A stretch of DNA of 64,000 bases, from NCBI RefSeq assembly GCF_001904725.1, contig NZ_MRCE01000018.1, positions 88,006-152,005 on the forward strand, in the 5' to 3' direction. A program made the position numbers and the translations under genes. Positions 46,204 through 56,000 of this stretch are shown here, in pieces. Numbering within the stretch: position 1 is the first letter of the stretch; every line of letters starts with the position of its first letter. The notes under the pieces were generated by a model that ran no database searches, was not told the DNA's origin, and saw only the letters and a program-made list of their open reading frames with translations. The DNA comes from Phormidium ambiguum IAM M-71. Its GTDB lineage: Bacteria; Cyanobacteriota; Cyanobacteriia; Cyanobacteriales; Aerosakkonemataceae.

Positions 46204-47262
46204 ATGATTGTAGTAATGAAAGTCGGTTCGCCAGAAGGCGAAATTGCCCGTATTAGCGAAGAGTTACGCAACTCAGGACTAACACCAGAACCGATTGTTG
46301 GTAAACACAAAGTAGTAATTGGTTTAGTTGGTGATACAGCTGATTTAGACCCGTTACAATTGCAGGAAATTAGTCCTTGGATTGAGCAAGTTCTGCGGGT
46401 AGAACAGCCTTTCAAACGGGCAAGTATTGAGTACCGTCACGGAGAAGCTAGCGAAGTCCCAGTTTCTACTCCTAATGGTACGGTTTACTTTGGTTTGCAC
46501 CATCCTTTGGTAGTGGTAGCAGGGCCTTGTTCCGTAGAAAATGAAGAAATGATTATTGAAACTGCACGGCGCGTGAAAGCTGCTGGGGCGCAGTTTCTCC
46601 GGGGTGGTGCTTACAAACCTCGGACTTCTCCTTATGCTTTCCAAGGTCATGGGGAAAGCGCTTTAGAGTTATTGGCAGCTGCCAGAAAAGAAACTGGTTT
46701 GGGGATCATCACTGAAGTCATGGATGCTGCGGAACTCGATATCATCGCAGAAGTAGCTGATGTGATCCAAATTGGTGCTCGCAATATGCAAAACTTTTCT
46801 TTACTGAAGAAAGTGGGCGCTCAAGAAAAACCAGTGTTGTTGAAGCGGGGAATGTCCGCTACGGTTGAAGATTGGTTAATGGCAGCGGAATATATCTTAG
46901 CTTCGGGCAACCCGAATGTGATTCTTTGCGAACGGGGAATTCGGACTTTCGATCGCCAATACACCCGTAATACTTTAGATTTGGCAGTGGTGCCAGTGTT
47001 GAGAAAGTTATCTCACTTACCAATTATGGTCGATCCCAGTCACGGTACTGGTTGGGCGACTTATGTGCCGGATACAGCAAAAGCTGCGATCGCAATTGGT
47101 GCAGACTCTTTAATGATTGAAGTTCACCCCAATCCGGCTAAAGCTTTATCCGATGGGCCACAATCTCTCACTCCCGATCGCTTTGACTCCTTAATGCAAG
47201 AACTCTCAGTTGTTGGTAAAGCAATGGGTCGTTGGCCTCAAGCTGTTGCCGCAGTGGTTTAA
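46204..47262 (+). CDS. aroF: 3-deoxy-7-phosphoheptulonate (DAHP) synthase, type I beta
   Basis: The 352-residue enzyme joins phosphoenolpyruvate and erythrose-4-phosphate, the first step of aromatic synthesis. An N-terminal ferredoxin-like regulatory domain (about 1-70; MIVVMKVGSPEGEI) precedes the barrel with VVAGPCSVEN, FLRGGAYKPRTSPYAFQG, VLLKRGMSA, ILCERGIRTF and VDPSHGTG. Type I beta enzymes with this N-domain are typically feedback-inhibited by aromatic amino acids. A structured leader precedes it and a strong terminator follows. A modest AGGAT is the ribosome binding site. Confidence 0.95.
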   Translation: MIVVMKVGSPEGEIARISEELRNSGLTPEPIVGKHKVVIGLVGDTADLDPLQLQEISPWIEQVLRVEQPFKRASIEYRHGEASEVPVSTPNGTVYFGLHHPLVVVAGPCSVENEEMIIETARRVKAAGAQFLRGGAYKPRTSPYAFQGHGESALELLAAARKETGLGIITEVMDAAELDIIAEVADVIQIGARNMQNFSLLKKVGAQEKPVLLKRGMSATVEDWLMAAEYILASGNPNVILCERGIRTFDRQYTRNTLDLAVVPVLRKLSHLPIMVDPSHGTGWATYVPDTAKAAIAIGADSLMIEVHPNPAKALSDGPQSLTPDRFDSLMQELSVVGKAMGRWPQAVAAVV

Positions 47263-47293
47263 TCAAGATCGAAAGAATTAGTTTAATAACGAG

Positions 47294-47320
47294 AAAGGCC
47301 AGTCTTAAGACTGGCCTTTT
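47294..47320 (+). terminator. Rho-independent terminator of aroF
   Basis: AAAGGCCAGTCTT (47294-47306) and AAGACTGGCCTTT (47307-47319) are perfectly complementary, with TTTT at the end of the stem. The minus-strand reading is symmetric (AAAAGG side), so it could also end transcripts coming from ycf35. Confidence 0.9.
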
Positions 47321-47419
47321 GAATACCACAATATAATTCCATCTATCCGATAGGCTGTTGAGTAGAGAAACGGGCTAACATCACCAGTTAACCCGCGAGC
47401 TTGGGAACGCGCAGAGCAA

Positions 47420-47773
47420 TTATTTTTGCACTACTAGTTTGACATTGGCATTTTGCAAACCACGTTGCTTAACTTCAGCCAAAGTCTTGTTCACAGCATA
47501 CTTTTGGTTGATAGAATTGATCAGTTCAGTTTGGTTGTGCTTCTTAGCAACGCCCCACAGGTCAGCGATCAAGTCAAATGTGCCGTCGCTGTTGCGAGAC
47601 CAACCCAGGTCATATTCGCCTTCGAGAACTGCAACCAAGTCAGCACGAACCCGCTGTCCATTGTAACCACGAACATCTGCATTATTCTTCACAGAGATGC
47701 CCAGGTCGCGTAAAGAGGTTTTCAGGATTTCAGCGTCAGTGATTTTGGTACGCAGTGTGCTAAAGTGAGACAT
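47420..47773 (-). CDS. ycf35: Ycf35 (DUF1257) protein
   Basis: The protein has 117 residues from ATG 47773 (MSHFSTLRTKITD), chosen because AGGAGG precedes it; an upstream ATG would add ten unrelated residues. It has LRDLGISVKNNADVRGYNGQ and DLGWSRNSDGTFDLIADLWG. Ycf35 is conserved in cyanobacteria and red-lineage plastids; function is not established. It follows ycf46 on the same strand. Confidence 0.92.
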   Translation of the reverse strand: MSHFSTLRTKITDAEILKTSLRDLGISVKNNADVRGYNGQRVRADLVAVLEGEYDLGWSRNSDGTFDLIADLWGVAKKHNQTELINSINQKYAVNKTLAEVKQRGLQNANVKLVVQK

Positions 47774-47833
47774 TGGGATTCCTCCTAGAGAAACTAGAAA
47801 CAAACAACAACATTTTGTTTTTGGTCTGAAATC

Positions 47834-47880
47834 GCTAGCTTTAAGCTAGCCTTTCCTCCTGTTGGGAGCAGGAGAAAGCT
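47834..47880 (-). terminator. Two hairpins between ycf46 and ycf35
   Basis: GCTAGC/GCTAGC (47834-47839 with 47845-47850) is one hairpin. AGC-TTTC-TCCTG-type pairing of 47848-47861 with 47869-47880 is a second, with two bulges. They share bases at 47848-47850, so both cannot be complete at once, and the pair could switch. They lie directly after the ycf46 stop, ahead of ycf35. Confidence 0.5.
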
Positions 47881-47881
47881 T

Positions 47882-49408
47882 TTAAAACTCCATTCGCTGA
47901 TATTCAGCAACGGAGGCAGCAGCTGGTCTGGCACGCTGTCTTGCCCAATCTCTCAATGCTGTGACTTGTTCAGTCATAGTCCGAGATAAGGGTTGCGTAG
48001 CCTTAATTGCGGCGATAATGTCCAACTGCGTAAATTCTCGATCTTGGGCAAACGCTTCATACATTGCAGCGATTAACGCTTGCTCAATTTCTGCACCAGA
48101 AAAACCATCAGATACTTTAGCTAATTGATCGAGGTCAAAGCGTGAGATTTCTCGATGGCGTTTGCTGAGGTGAATTTGGAAAATTTCTTGACGTTCCTCT
48201 GCATTTGGCAGGTCTACAAAGAAAATTTCGTCAAAACGTCCCTTTCTTAAAAACTCTCCTGGTAAACGTTCTACTCGATTCGCTGTTGCCATCACAAACA
48301 CTGGTGAGTTTTTCTCTTGCATCCAGGTCAGGAAGGAACCGAAAATCCGACTAGAAGTACCACCATCCGAATCAGCAGAACCCGCACTTCCGGCGAAAGC
48401 TTTGTCTAATTCGTCAATAAATAAAATGGCTGGAGAAATCGATTCTGCGGTTTTTAAGGCGTTCCTGAGATTGGCTTCCGATCGCCCTACCATTGAGCCG
48501 TCATATACTCTACCCATGTCGAGGCGCAATAATGGCAAACCCCAAAGACGTGAGGTAGTTTTAGCGATTAAGGATTTCCCACAACCAGGTACGCCCAAAA
48601 TCAACATCCCTTTAGGTTGGGGTAATCCATACTCTCTAGCTCTTTCTGTGAAAGCGTTAGAGCGCTGCATCAGCCATTTTTTCAGTTCTTCTAAACCACC
48701 TACCGCATTGATCGTTTCATCTTCTTCGATATACTCCAGAATCCCGTTGCGGCGGATAATTTGCTTTTTCTCAGAAAGTACGATGTCAACTTCTGCTTCG
48801 GTCAGACGGCCAGCTGTTACTTGAGCTTTACGGTAAACTTTTTCTGCTTCATCTTTGGTCAGACCCAAGGCAGCACGTAATAGCTTTTCTCTAGCTTCCG
48901 TACTTACCTTTCTGCCCCGTCCACCTTGCTCTAGCTGCTGGGTCAATACCTGATTCAGTTCTGCCATGTCCGGTAGCGGGAAGTCTAGAACCACAACTTC
49001 CTTTTCCAGCTCGATCGGAATGGTCTGCACCGGGGACATCAGGATAATGGTTTTCTGAGTGCCCCTAAAGCTGGCGATCGCATCCCGCAGCCATCTTGTT
49101 GTCTGTGGATCGTTGAAAAACGGATGCAGATCTTTGAAGATGAAAATACTAGAATCTCGCTGGGGGTCTCGCTGCTGCCGATTCATTGCCCACTCGATCG
49201 CCGCTTGGGGTGAGACTGTGTTGTGTTGTACGCTGCGTGGTTGTCCATATTCCACCATGCCCTGCGTTACTGTCCACACAAACACCCTTCTTTGGGGTCT
49301 CATCTGCGCGATTGTCGAAATTGCCTGCTCTGCCCGCTCTTCCTCGGAGGTTACGAGGTAGATCAGAGGATATTGAGCTTGTACTAGGATGCTGAGCTCT
49401 TCTTTCAT
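47882..49408 (-). CDS. ycf46: Ycf46-type AAA ATPase
   Basis: The 508-residue protein has a degenerate N-terminal ATPase-like region (about 1-170) and a canonical AAA domain (about 235-480): Walker A GVPGCGKSL, Walker B ILFIDELDKAF, SRH RVERLPGEFLRKGRFDEIFF with arginine fingers, and the C-terminal helical lid. This is the Ycf46 family of cyanobacteria and plastids, reported to relate to photosynthesis and CO2-uptake regulation. The RHH gene lies upstream on the same strand, ycf35 downstream. Confidence 0.92.
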   Translation of the reverse strand: MKEELSILVQAQYPLIYLVTSEEERAEQAISTIAQMRPQRRVFVWTVTQGMVEYGQPRSVQHNTVSPQAAIEWAMNRQQRDPQRDSSIFIFKDLHPFFNDPQTTRWLRDAIASFRGTQKTIILMSPVQTIPIELEKEVVVLDFPLPDMAELNQVLTQQLEQGGRGRKVSTEAREKLLRAALGLTKDEAEKVYRKAQVTAGRLTEAEVDIVLSEKKQIIRRNGILEYIEEDETINAVGGLEELKKWLMQRSNAFTERAREYGLPQPKGMLILGVPGCGKSLIAKTTSRLWGLPLLRLDMGRVYDGSMVGRSEANLRNALKTAESISPAILFIDELDKAFAGSAGSADSDGGTSSRIFGSFLTWMQEKNSPVFVMATANRVERLPGEFLRKGRFDEIFFVDLPNAEERQEIFQIHLSKRHREISRFDLDQLAKVSDGFSGAEIEQALIAAMYEAFAQDREFTQLDIIAAIKATQPLSRTMTEQVTALRDWARQRARPAAASVAEYQRMEF

Positions 49409-49500
49409 TTCGCCACGACCTACTTAATATCAACCGATTTAAAGAGACGATACAGACAGTACCAGAGTTTTCATTTCCTGCTATTGAATCTTTAGTCGAT

Positions 49501-49851
49501 CTAGCAGGGAACTAGTTCTTCGGCTTCTCCTTGCTGAGTGGATTCCGTTACCGTTACCTTCTCAACTGATGAGAGTTCCTCTTCTGGCAATATACCTGGC
49601 TGCTTTTTCAGGGAGGCTAATTCCCCTTGCTTCATAACCAGCGAACCCGTACACTCCGGACAACTGTAAACCCGATGCGTTTGCCCTTGAGCAGCTTCTA
49701 CTTCTCCGACAATTTCTGGATTGTCTAAGTAAAAGATAATCGCTCTTTCAGCAATCGCTGACATCGGTTCTGAGTCAATAGCGGCTTTTATTTTGAGTTG
49801 ACGATGCAGCTCTGGTGAAAGATACAACGTAACCTTTTGTTTGTCTTGCAT
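49501..49851 (-). CDS. Ribbon-helix-helix-like protein with a CxxC motif
   Basis: The 116-residue protein starts KVTLYLSPELHRQLKIKAAIDSEPMSAIAERAIIFYL, a ribbon-helix-helix DNA-binding pattern (about 5-45). The middle has YSCPECTGSLVMK, half of a zinc-ribbon-like site with only one CxxC; a further cysteine ends the protein. The tail is acidic. It might regulate ycf46, 92 bp downstream, or itself. This is inference; I recall similar proteins in cyanobacteria but no name. Confidence 0.75.
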   Translation of the reverse strand: MQDKQKVTLYLSPELHRQLKIKAAIDSEPMSAIAERAIIFYLDNPEIVGEVEAAQGQTHRVYSCPECTGSLVMKQGELASLKKQPGILPEEELSSVEKVTVTESTQQGEAEELVPC

Positions 49852-50128
49852 AATTGACTCATTTCAGTTGTTCTACCCGGGTATGTGTATCAGACTATCG
49901 TTTGATTTTTCTGGTGTCAAGACATCAAGCTGCTATGACAGCAATATTGTTACATTTGTTTACATAAACTCATCGGTTAAGATGATAAAGAGCATATTCA
50001 ACAGCCAGAAGTTAGATTTCATCTACATCCCAAGGATGATTGAGAATTTAACTAATATGCAAAAAAACTTATTTCTAATGATATTGCTAAAAAAATATTG
50101 ATTTGCTATTATGGAAATTCTGGAAGAT

Positions 50129-50199
<71 letters not shown>

Positions 50200-50274
50200 T
50201 TGTAAAATGTGATGAAAGGTAGCGACTCAGCTATGCTCCGATAGCGATCGCATACGAAATTACAGAATATTTGG

Positions 50275-51138
50275 ATGTCTACCTTTCCTCAAATCAAAAG
50301 CATATATACTGATGGAGCCTGTAGCGGAAATCCTGGCCCTGGCGGTTGGGGTGTAGTAATTTATTTTGCAGATGGTTCCGTTTCGGAAATGGGTGGCGCA
50401 GAAGCCCAGACTACTAATAATCGGATGGAATTACAAGCTGCGATCGCAGCTTTAGAATTCCTCAGCAAAACTGGGCAACAAGAACCCATCATTCTCTACA
50501 CAGACAGCGAATACGTCAAAAAAGGCATTACTCAGTGGGTAAAAGGTTGGAAAAACAAAGGATGGAAAACTGCACAAGGTAAAGCTGTCCTCAATCAAGA
50601 CCTCTGGGAAACACTCGATCGACTCAACACCACAAAAATTAACTGGGAATATGTTCGCGGTCATGCGGGTAACGTTGGTAATGAACGCTGCGACGAAATT
50701 GCCCGGAACTTTTCCCTGAGTCGCCCGCAAACTCTCAAACAACTACCAAGATTAGAATCGTTAGAAACATTTAGTTCGGAAACAACAGTCCAATCTGGTT
50801 ACATAACGTTACAATCCAGTGATGTACCCTCTGACCTTTCTACATTCAAATTAACTATGACTGATGCAACTATTTCTTCTGCTGCTGAGACACTGGAAAG
50901 TTTGTCTGGTGAAGGTAGAATTACACAGCTACGTAACTTAGTAGAAGTTCTGCATATTGCTGATGATATTGCCACCAAAGGCTACTTGATCACCAGTTCA
51001 GAATTAGCAGACTTAATGGATATTCATACCAGTGCTGTTACCAGTCGAGGAGACAATTGGGTATGGCGTAACTGGGTAGTTTCACGAGTAAGGCGAGAGG
51101 GTAATCAAATTCTCTGGCAATTAGAACGAGTGGATTAA
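50275..51138 (+). CDS. rnhA: Ribonuclease HI with a C-terminal extension
   Basis: The 287-residue protein has an RNase H domain at about 1-150 with all four catalytic acids visible: [14 protein letters not shown] (Asp), NRMELQAA (Glu), LYTDSEYV (Asp) and NERCDEIAR (Asp), and the basic handle [13 protein letters not shown]. It cuts RNA in RNA-DNA hybrids. The rest (about 150-287) is not in E. coli RNase HI. It ends with a helical segment ([29 protein letters not shown]) that looks like a winged-helix or HTH, and [22 protein letters not shown]. Confidence 0.93.
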   Translation: MSTFPQIKSIYTDGACSGNPGPGGWGVVIYFADGSVSEMGGAEAQTTNNRMELQAAIAALEFLSKTGQQEPIILYTDSEYVKKGITQWVKGWKNKGWKTAQGKAVLNQDLWETLDRLNTTKINWEYVRGHAGNVGNERCDEIARNFSLSRPQTLKQLPRLESLETFSSETTVQSGYITLQSSDVPSDLSTFKLTMTDATISSAAETLESLSGEGRITQLRNLVEVLHIADDIATKGYLITSSELADLMDIHTSAVTSRGDNWVWRNWVVSRVRREGNQILWQLERVD

Positions 51139-51145
51139 ATATTTT

Positions 51146-51184
51146 AGATGGGAGATTACAGAAAAAATTTGCTATCTCCCATCT
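51146..51184 (+). terminator. Terminator-like hairpin after rnhA
   Basis: AGATGGGAGAT (51146-51156) pairs with ATCTCCCATCT (51174-51184) over 11 bp with a 17-nt loop. No long T-run follows. Confidence 0.6.
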
Positions 51185-51360
51185 TAAATCCCACCCTAAA
51201 ATAATGAAGTAATAATTGATAATTAACTAACCTAGTTTTTCTCTACAACTAGAAAGAATAAAACTCTAAATAGCGATCGCCTCTTCTCTGCTTTAAGCTT
51301 CTGGCTGTTCCCTGACTCAAGTGCTGTCTTTTGTTCTCTTTATTTAAAGAGAATATAAAA

Positions 51361-51430
51361 TTATAAGTAACAATTTCTATACATTTCGCATAAATTTATA
51401 AGTAACAATCTCTATACATTTTGCATAATT
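51361..51430. repeat. 35-bp direct tandem repeat upstream of the STAND operon
   Basis: Copies at 51361-51395 and 51396-51430 differ at about three positions; each contains TTATAAGTAACAAT, CTATACATTT and GCATAA. The second ends about 50 bp before the first start codon. Each unit carries TATACAT, a possible -10, so it could be a duplicated promoter or operator. Confidence 0.8.
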
Positions 51431-51481
51431 TAGTAGAAAAAGAGTAATTATATAGTTGAGCGTACTCAGGGTTCACTAATT

Positions 51482-53047
51482 ATGAATCTACTATCTTATT
51501 CTCTTGAAGAACCCGAAGGACAAGTTCCATTGAATTCTCCTTGGTATGTGGAACGTCAACCTATTGAAAATGATTGTTATCAAGCGATTCTCAAGCCAAC
51601 CGCTTTAATTAGGATTAAAGCGCCTAAAAAGATGGGAAAAAGTTCACTCATAAGTCGAATTATAGATAAATGTAAGCAACAAGGGTATCGGACTGTTAGT
51701 ATTGATTTTCAATTAGTAGAGCGAAATTTTCTGACAGATTTAGACCAGTTTTTACAGTGGTTTTGTGCCAGTGTTACTGATGCTTTGGAGTTAGATGACC
51801 AAATCGCGCAATATTGGAAGGGATTGAGAGGTTGTAAAACTTCCTGTACGAATTATTTTCAACGCTATTTACTAGCTAAAATAGATACTCCTTTGGTATT
51901 AGCGTTAGATGAAGTCGATCGCATTTTTCAATATCCAGAAATTGCTATTGATTTTTTTGGATTATTGCGAACATGGCATGAAAACGGAAAAAATGAACCT
52001 AAATGGCAAAATCTCCGATTAGTAATTGCCCATTCCAAAGAAGTTTACATTACTCTGAATATCAATCAATCTCCATTTAACGTAGGTTTACCTATTGAAT
52101 TACCAGAATTAACAAAAGAACAGGTAATAGATTTGGTACAAAGACATAGCTTAGTTTTTAGTTCTGAAGAAATCGATCGGTTAATGACAATGCTAGGAGG
52201 ACATCCTTATTTAGTCAGAGTAGCATTATATCGATTAGCCAAGCATGAAATTAATTTGGAACATTTATTAGAAATTGCTCCTACTGAAGAGGGATGTTTT
52301 TACGATCATCTGCGCCAGCATTTAGGTAAACTAGAACAAGACGAAGTATTATTAGAAGCAGCAAAAAAGGTAGTAGCTGTTGACGATCCCATTAAAATTG
52401 GTGCAACTGAAGCCTTTAAGTTGCGAAGTATGGGATTAATTAAATTTGTCGGAAATGAAGTCATGCCTTTGTGCGATTTATATCGCTTATATTTGCGCGA
52501 TCTTTTAGAAATTAAAACCACATCTGATGATGATGAAGAAAATACAACTTTAGCAGCGATTGTTTTTACTGATGTAGTTAACTCTACACCACTAATGGCA
52601 GCTAATCAAAAGCTAATGCGAGAATTGCTAAAACGAGATTTTCATCTGATGAGTGAAATTTGTCAACGTTATCAAGGACAAGTGTTAAAAAATTTAGGTG
52701 ATGGCTTGTTGATGTATTTTGCTAGTGCAGTCAAAGCAGTTACTTGTTCTATCCAAATTCAAAAAGCGATCGCAACTGAAGCAGCCACTTCACCTTCAGG
52801 ACGGGTTTTAATTCATCGAATTGGAATTCATTTAGGTGATGTTTGTTTAATCGGAGGAGATGTTTTAGGGCTAGGAGTAAATATAGCAGCTAGATTACAA
52901 AAAGAAGCTGCACCAGGCAAAATTTGCATTTCTCAAAATGTTTATGATGTTGTCAAAGATCATCTTAATTTAGATGTAGAAACTTTGGGAGAACAACAAT
53001 TAAAAGGAGTGCCATATAGAATAACGCTTTATCAAATTAAACCTTGA
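51482..53047 (+). CDS. AAA-like (PF14516-type) ATPase fused to a class III nucleotide cyclase
   Basis: The 521-residue protein has an ATPase module (about 10-335) with Walker A APKKMGKSSL (about 49-59), Walker B VLALDEVDRIF (about 138) and GLPIELPELTKEQV. This is the AAA_35 pattern common in cyanobacterial STAND-like proteins. The C-terminal cyclase domain (about 354-521) has FTDVVNST (first metal Asp), KNLGDGLLMYF (second Asp) and GVNIAARLQ (transition-state Asn and Arg), so it looks active. It probably makes cAMP or a related cyclic nucleotide when the ATPase part senses a partner. It has no signal peptide or transmembrane helix. The next gene starts 7 bp after its stop. Confidence 0.88.
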   Translation: MNLLSYSLEEPEGQVPLNSPWYVERQPIENDCYQAILKPTALIRIKAPKKMGKSSLISRIIDKCKQQGYRTVSIDFQLVERNFLTDLDQFLQWFCASVTDALELDDQIAQYWKGLRGCKTSCTNYFQRYLLAKIDTPLVLALDEVDRIFQYPEIAIDFFGLLRTWHENGKNEPKWQNLRLVIAHSKEVYITLNINQSPFNVGLPIELPELTKEQVIDLVQRHSLVFSSEEIDRLMTMLGGHPYLVRVALYRLAKHEINLEHLLEIAPTEEGCFYDHLRQHLGKLEQDEVLLEAAKKVVAVDDPIKIGATEAFKLRSMGLIKFVGNEVMPLCDLYRLYLRDLLEIKTTSDDDEENTTLAAIVFTDVVNSTPLMAANQKLMRELLKRDFHLMSEICQRYQGQVLKNLGDGLLMYFASAVKAVTCSIQIQKAIATEAATSPSGRVLIHRIGIHLGDVCLIGGDVLGLGVNIAARLQKEAAPGKICISQNVYDVVKDHLNLDVETLGEQQLKGVPYRITLYQIKP

Positions 53048-53053
53048 TTTCTT

Positions 53054-56000
53054 ATGAATAACAATCTCTATCAAGTTGGTGGAAGCTTACCTATTGACGC
53101 ATCTAGTTACGTTACTCGCCAAGCTGATGAAGACTTGTACAAAGGATTAAAAGCTGGAGAATTTTGCTATGTTTTAAATTCGCGTCAAATGGGTAAATCT
53201 TCTCTGAAAGTGCGGGTCATGCAACGTTTAAAAGCTGAAGCAATTAATTGTGTTGCTATTGATATTACTGCAATTGGTACTGCAAATATTACTCCTGAAG
53301 AATGGTACTTTAGTATAATTGATACTATTATTGGTAGTTTAGATTTATACGATCAATTCGATTTAGATAATTGGTGGAATGATAATCAAAAATTGTCTCT
53401 TATTCAGAAATTTAGTAAATTTATTGCAACCATATTATTAAAAATAGTTCCTACTCAAATAGTAATTTTTGTTGATGAAATAGATAGCGTTCTAGCTTTA
53501 CCTTTTAAACTTGATGACTTTTTTGTTTTGATTAGAGATTGCTATAATCGTAGGGCCGATCGTCCAAAATATCAACGATTAACTTTTGCTTTAATAGGTG
53601 TTGCTACTCCTTCTGATTTAATTAGTGATAAACGAAGAACTCCATTTAATATTGGCAAAGCAATAGAATTAACTGGATTTAAGCTAACGGAAGTACAACC
53701 ACTAACTTTAGGATTAGCAAATAAATCAAGTCATCCACAAATTTTAATTCAAAATATTTTAGATTGGACTGGCGGACAACCATTTTTGACTCAGAAACTT
53801 TGTTCTCTAATTTTGAAAGAAAAGGAACCTATTCCTGAAGGGAGAGAAAAAGATTGGTTGGCAAATTTAGTGCAAACAAAAATTGTGGAAAACTGGGAAT
53901 CAAATGATGAACCAGAACACTTAAGAACAATCCGCGATCGGCTATTAATTAATCAACAAAAAGCAAGTAGATTACTCGGACTATACCAACGAATTTTACA
54001 ACAAAACTTGCAACACTTAAAAGCAGAAGGAAATCCCGACGAAGCAGAACTGCGTTTATCAGGATTAGTAGTTAAACAAGACAGTAAATTAAAGGTTTAC
54101 AATCAAATTTATGCAGAGGTTTTTGATTGTAATTGGTTAGAGCAAGAATTAGGTAAATTACGCCCTTATTCCGAATCATTCAATGCCTGGGTTGCTGCCA
54201 GTTATCAAGATGAATCTCGATTATTAAGAGGAAAAGCCTTAAATGATGCTTTAATTTGGGCAAAAAATAAACATTTATCTTTTGAAGATTATCGCTTTTT
54301 AGAAGCTAGTCAAATCTTGGAACAAGCAGAAACTAAAAAAGAGCTAGAATCTCAAAAACTTGCCAATGAAATTTTATCTGAGGCGCAAAATAAAGCTCAA
54401 TTAGCATTAGCAGAAGAACGAGAAGCAAATAACCGTTTAAAACAAGCGCAAGCACAAACCGAAAAAACTATTCGTAAAGGAAGAAGAGTAATCATTGCTA
54501 TGGCTATGATTGCCGTAAGCCTCGCTTTAGCTTCTGTTTTGTTTGTCAAGGAACGCTTAGAAACTTTAGCTGTAACGGATTTGCGGTTAACGGTTGCCTC
54601 TGCCCAAGAAAAATTTCTCTTAGGGGAATCTTTTCAATCCTTAATTGAAAGCTTGAAATCAGCACAAAAACTGAAAAAATTAAACCGCTCAGTTTGGGAT
54701 AAAGATAGTACTCAAGGGCTAGTTTTTACTGTTCTCGATCAGGCTATCTATACAGTCCAAGAATATAACACCCTTAAGGGGCATAGTGCTGGAATAACAG
54801 GAGTTAGTTTTAGCCCGGATGGAGAATTGATTGCTTCTGCAAGTGCGGACAAAACGGTGAAATTGTGGAAACGAGATGGCACTCTTTTAAACACTTTTAA
54901 CGGTCATAGTCGTGGAATAACAGGAGTTAGTTTTAGCCCGGATGGAGAATTGATTGCTTCTGCAAGTGCGGACAAAACGGTGAAATTGTGGAAACGAGAT
55001 GGTACTCTTTTAAACACTTTTAACGGTCATAGTCGTGGAATAACAGGAGTTAGTTTCAGCCCGGATGGAGAATTGATTGCCTCCGCAAGTTGGGACAAAA
55101 CAGTGAAATTGTGGAAACGAGATGGTACTCTTTTAAACACTTTTAACGGTCATAGTCGTGGAATAACAGGAGTTAGTTTCAGCCCGGATGGAGAATTGAT
55201 TGCCTCCGCAAGTTGGGACAAAACAGTGAAATTGTGGAAACGGGATGGCACTCTTTTAAACACTTTTAAAGGTCATAGCAATTGGGTATCGGCAGTTAGC
55301 TTTAGCCCGGATGGAGAATTGATTGCTTCTGCAAGTTGGGACAAAACGGTGAAATTGTGGAAAAGAGATGGCACTCTTTTAAATACTCTTAACGGTCATA
55401 GCAATTGGGTATCAGCAGTTAGCTTTAGCCCGGATGGAGAATTGATTGCTTCTGGAAGTCGGGACAAAACAGTGAAATTGTGGAAAAGAGATGGCACTCT
55501 TTTAAATACTCTTAACGGTCATAGCAATTGGGTATCAGCAGTTAGCTTTAGCCCGGATGGAGAATTGATTGCTTCTGGAAGTCGGGACAAAACAGTGAAA
55601 TTGTGGAAAAGAGATGGCACTCTTTTAAATACTCTTAATGGTCATAGCAATTGGGTATCGGCAGTTAGCTTTAGCCCGGATGGAGAATTGATTGCTTCTG
55701 GAAGTCGGGACATAATGATAAAGTTGTGGAAAAGAGATGGCACTCTTTTAAACACTCTTAACGGTCATGGTAATTGGGTATCGGCAGTTAGTTTCAGCCC
55801 GGATGGAGAATTGATTGCTTCTGGGAGTGAAGATAAAACAGTAAAGTTGTGGAAACGAGATGGCAGTCTTTTCAAAACTATTAACGGTCATAGTGATGGG
55901 GTATCGGCAATTAGTTTTAGCCCGGATGGAGAATTGATTGCTTCTGGGAGTGAAGATAAAACAGTAAAGTTGTGGAAACGAGATGGCAGTCTTTTCAAAA

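Larger units (their letters stand above)
51139..51481. other. Intergenic region before the STAND operon
   Basis: This 343-bp gap contains the rnhA terminator (51146-51184), a GCGATCGC octamer near 51273, and the 35-bp tandem repeat (51361-51430). TATATAG near 51450 could be a -10 box. I see no small gene. Confidence 0.6.

Noticed and set aside
49841..50101. 86-codon frame between the RHH gene and tRNA-Cys
   Set aside because: AT-rich random-looking sequence that overlaps the RHH start on the other strand, with no ribosome binding site.
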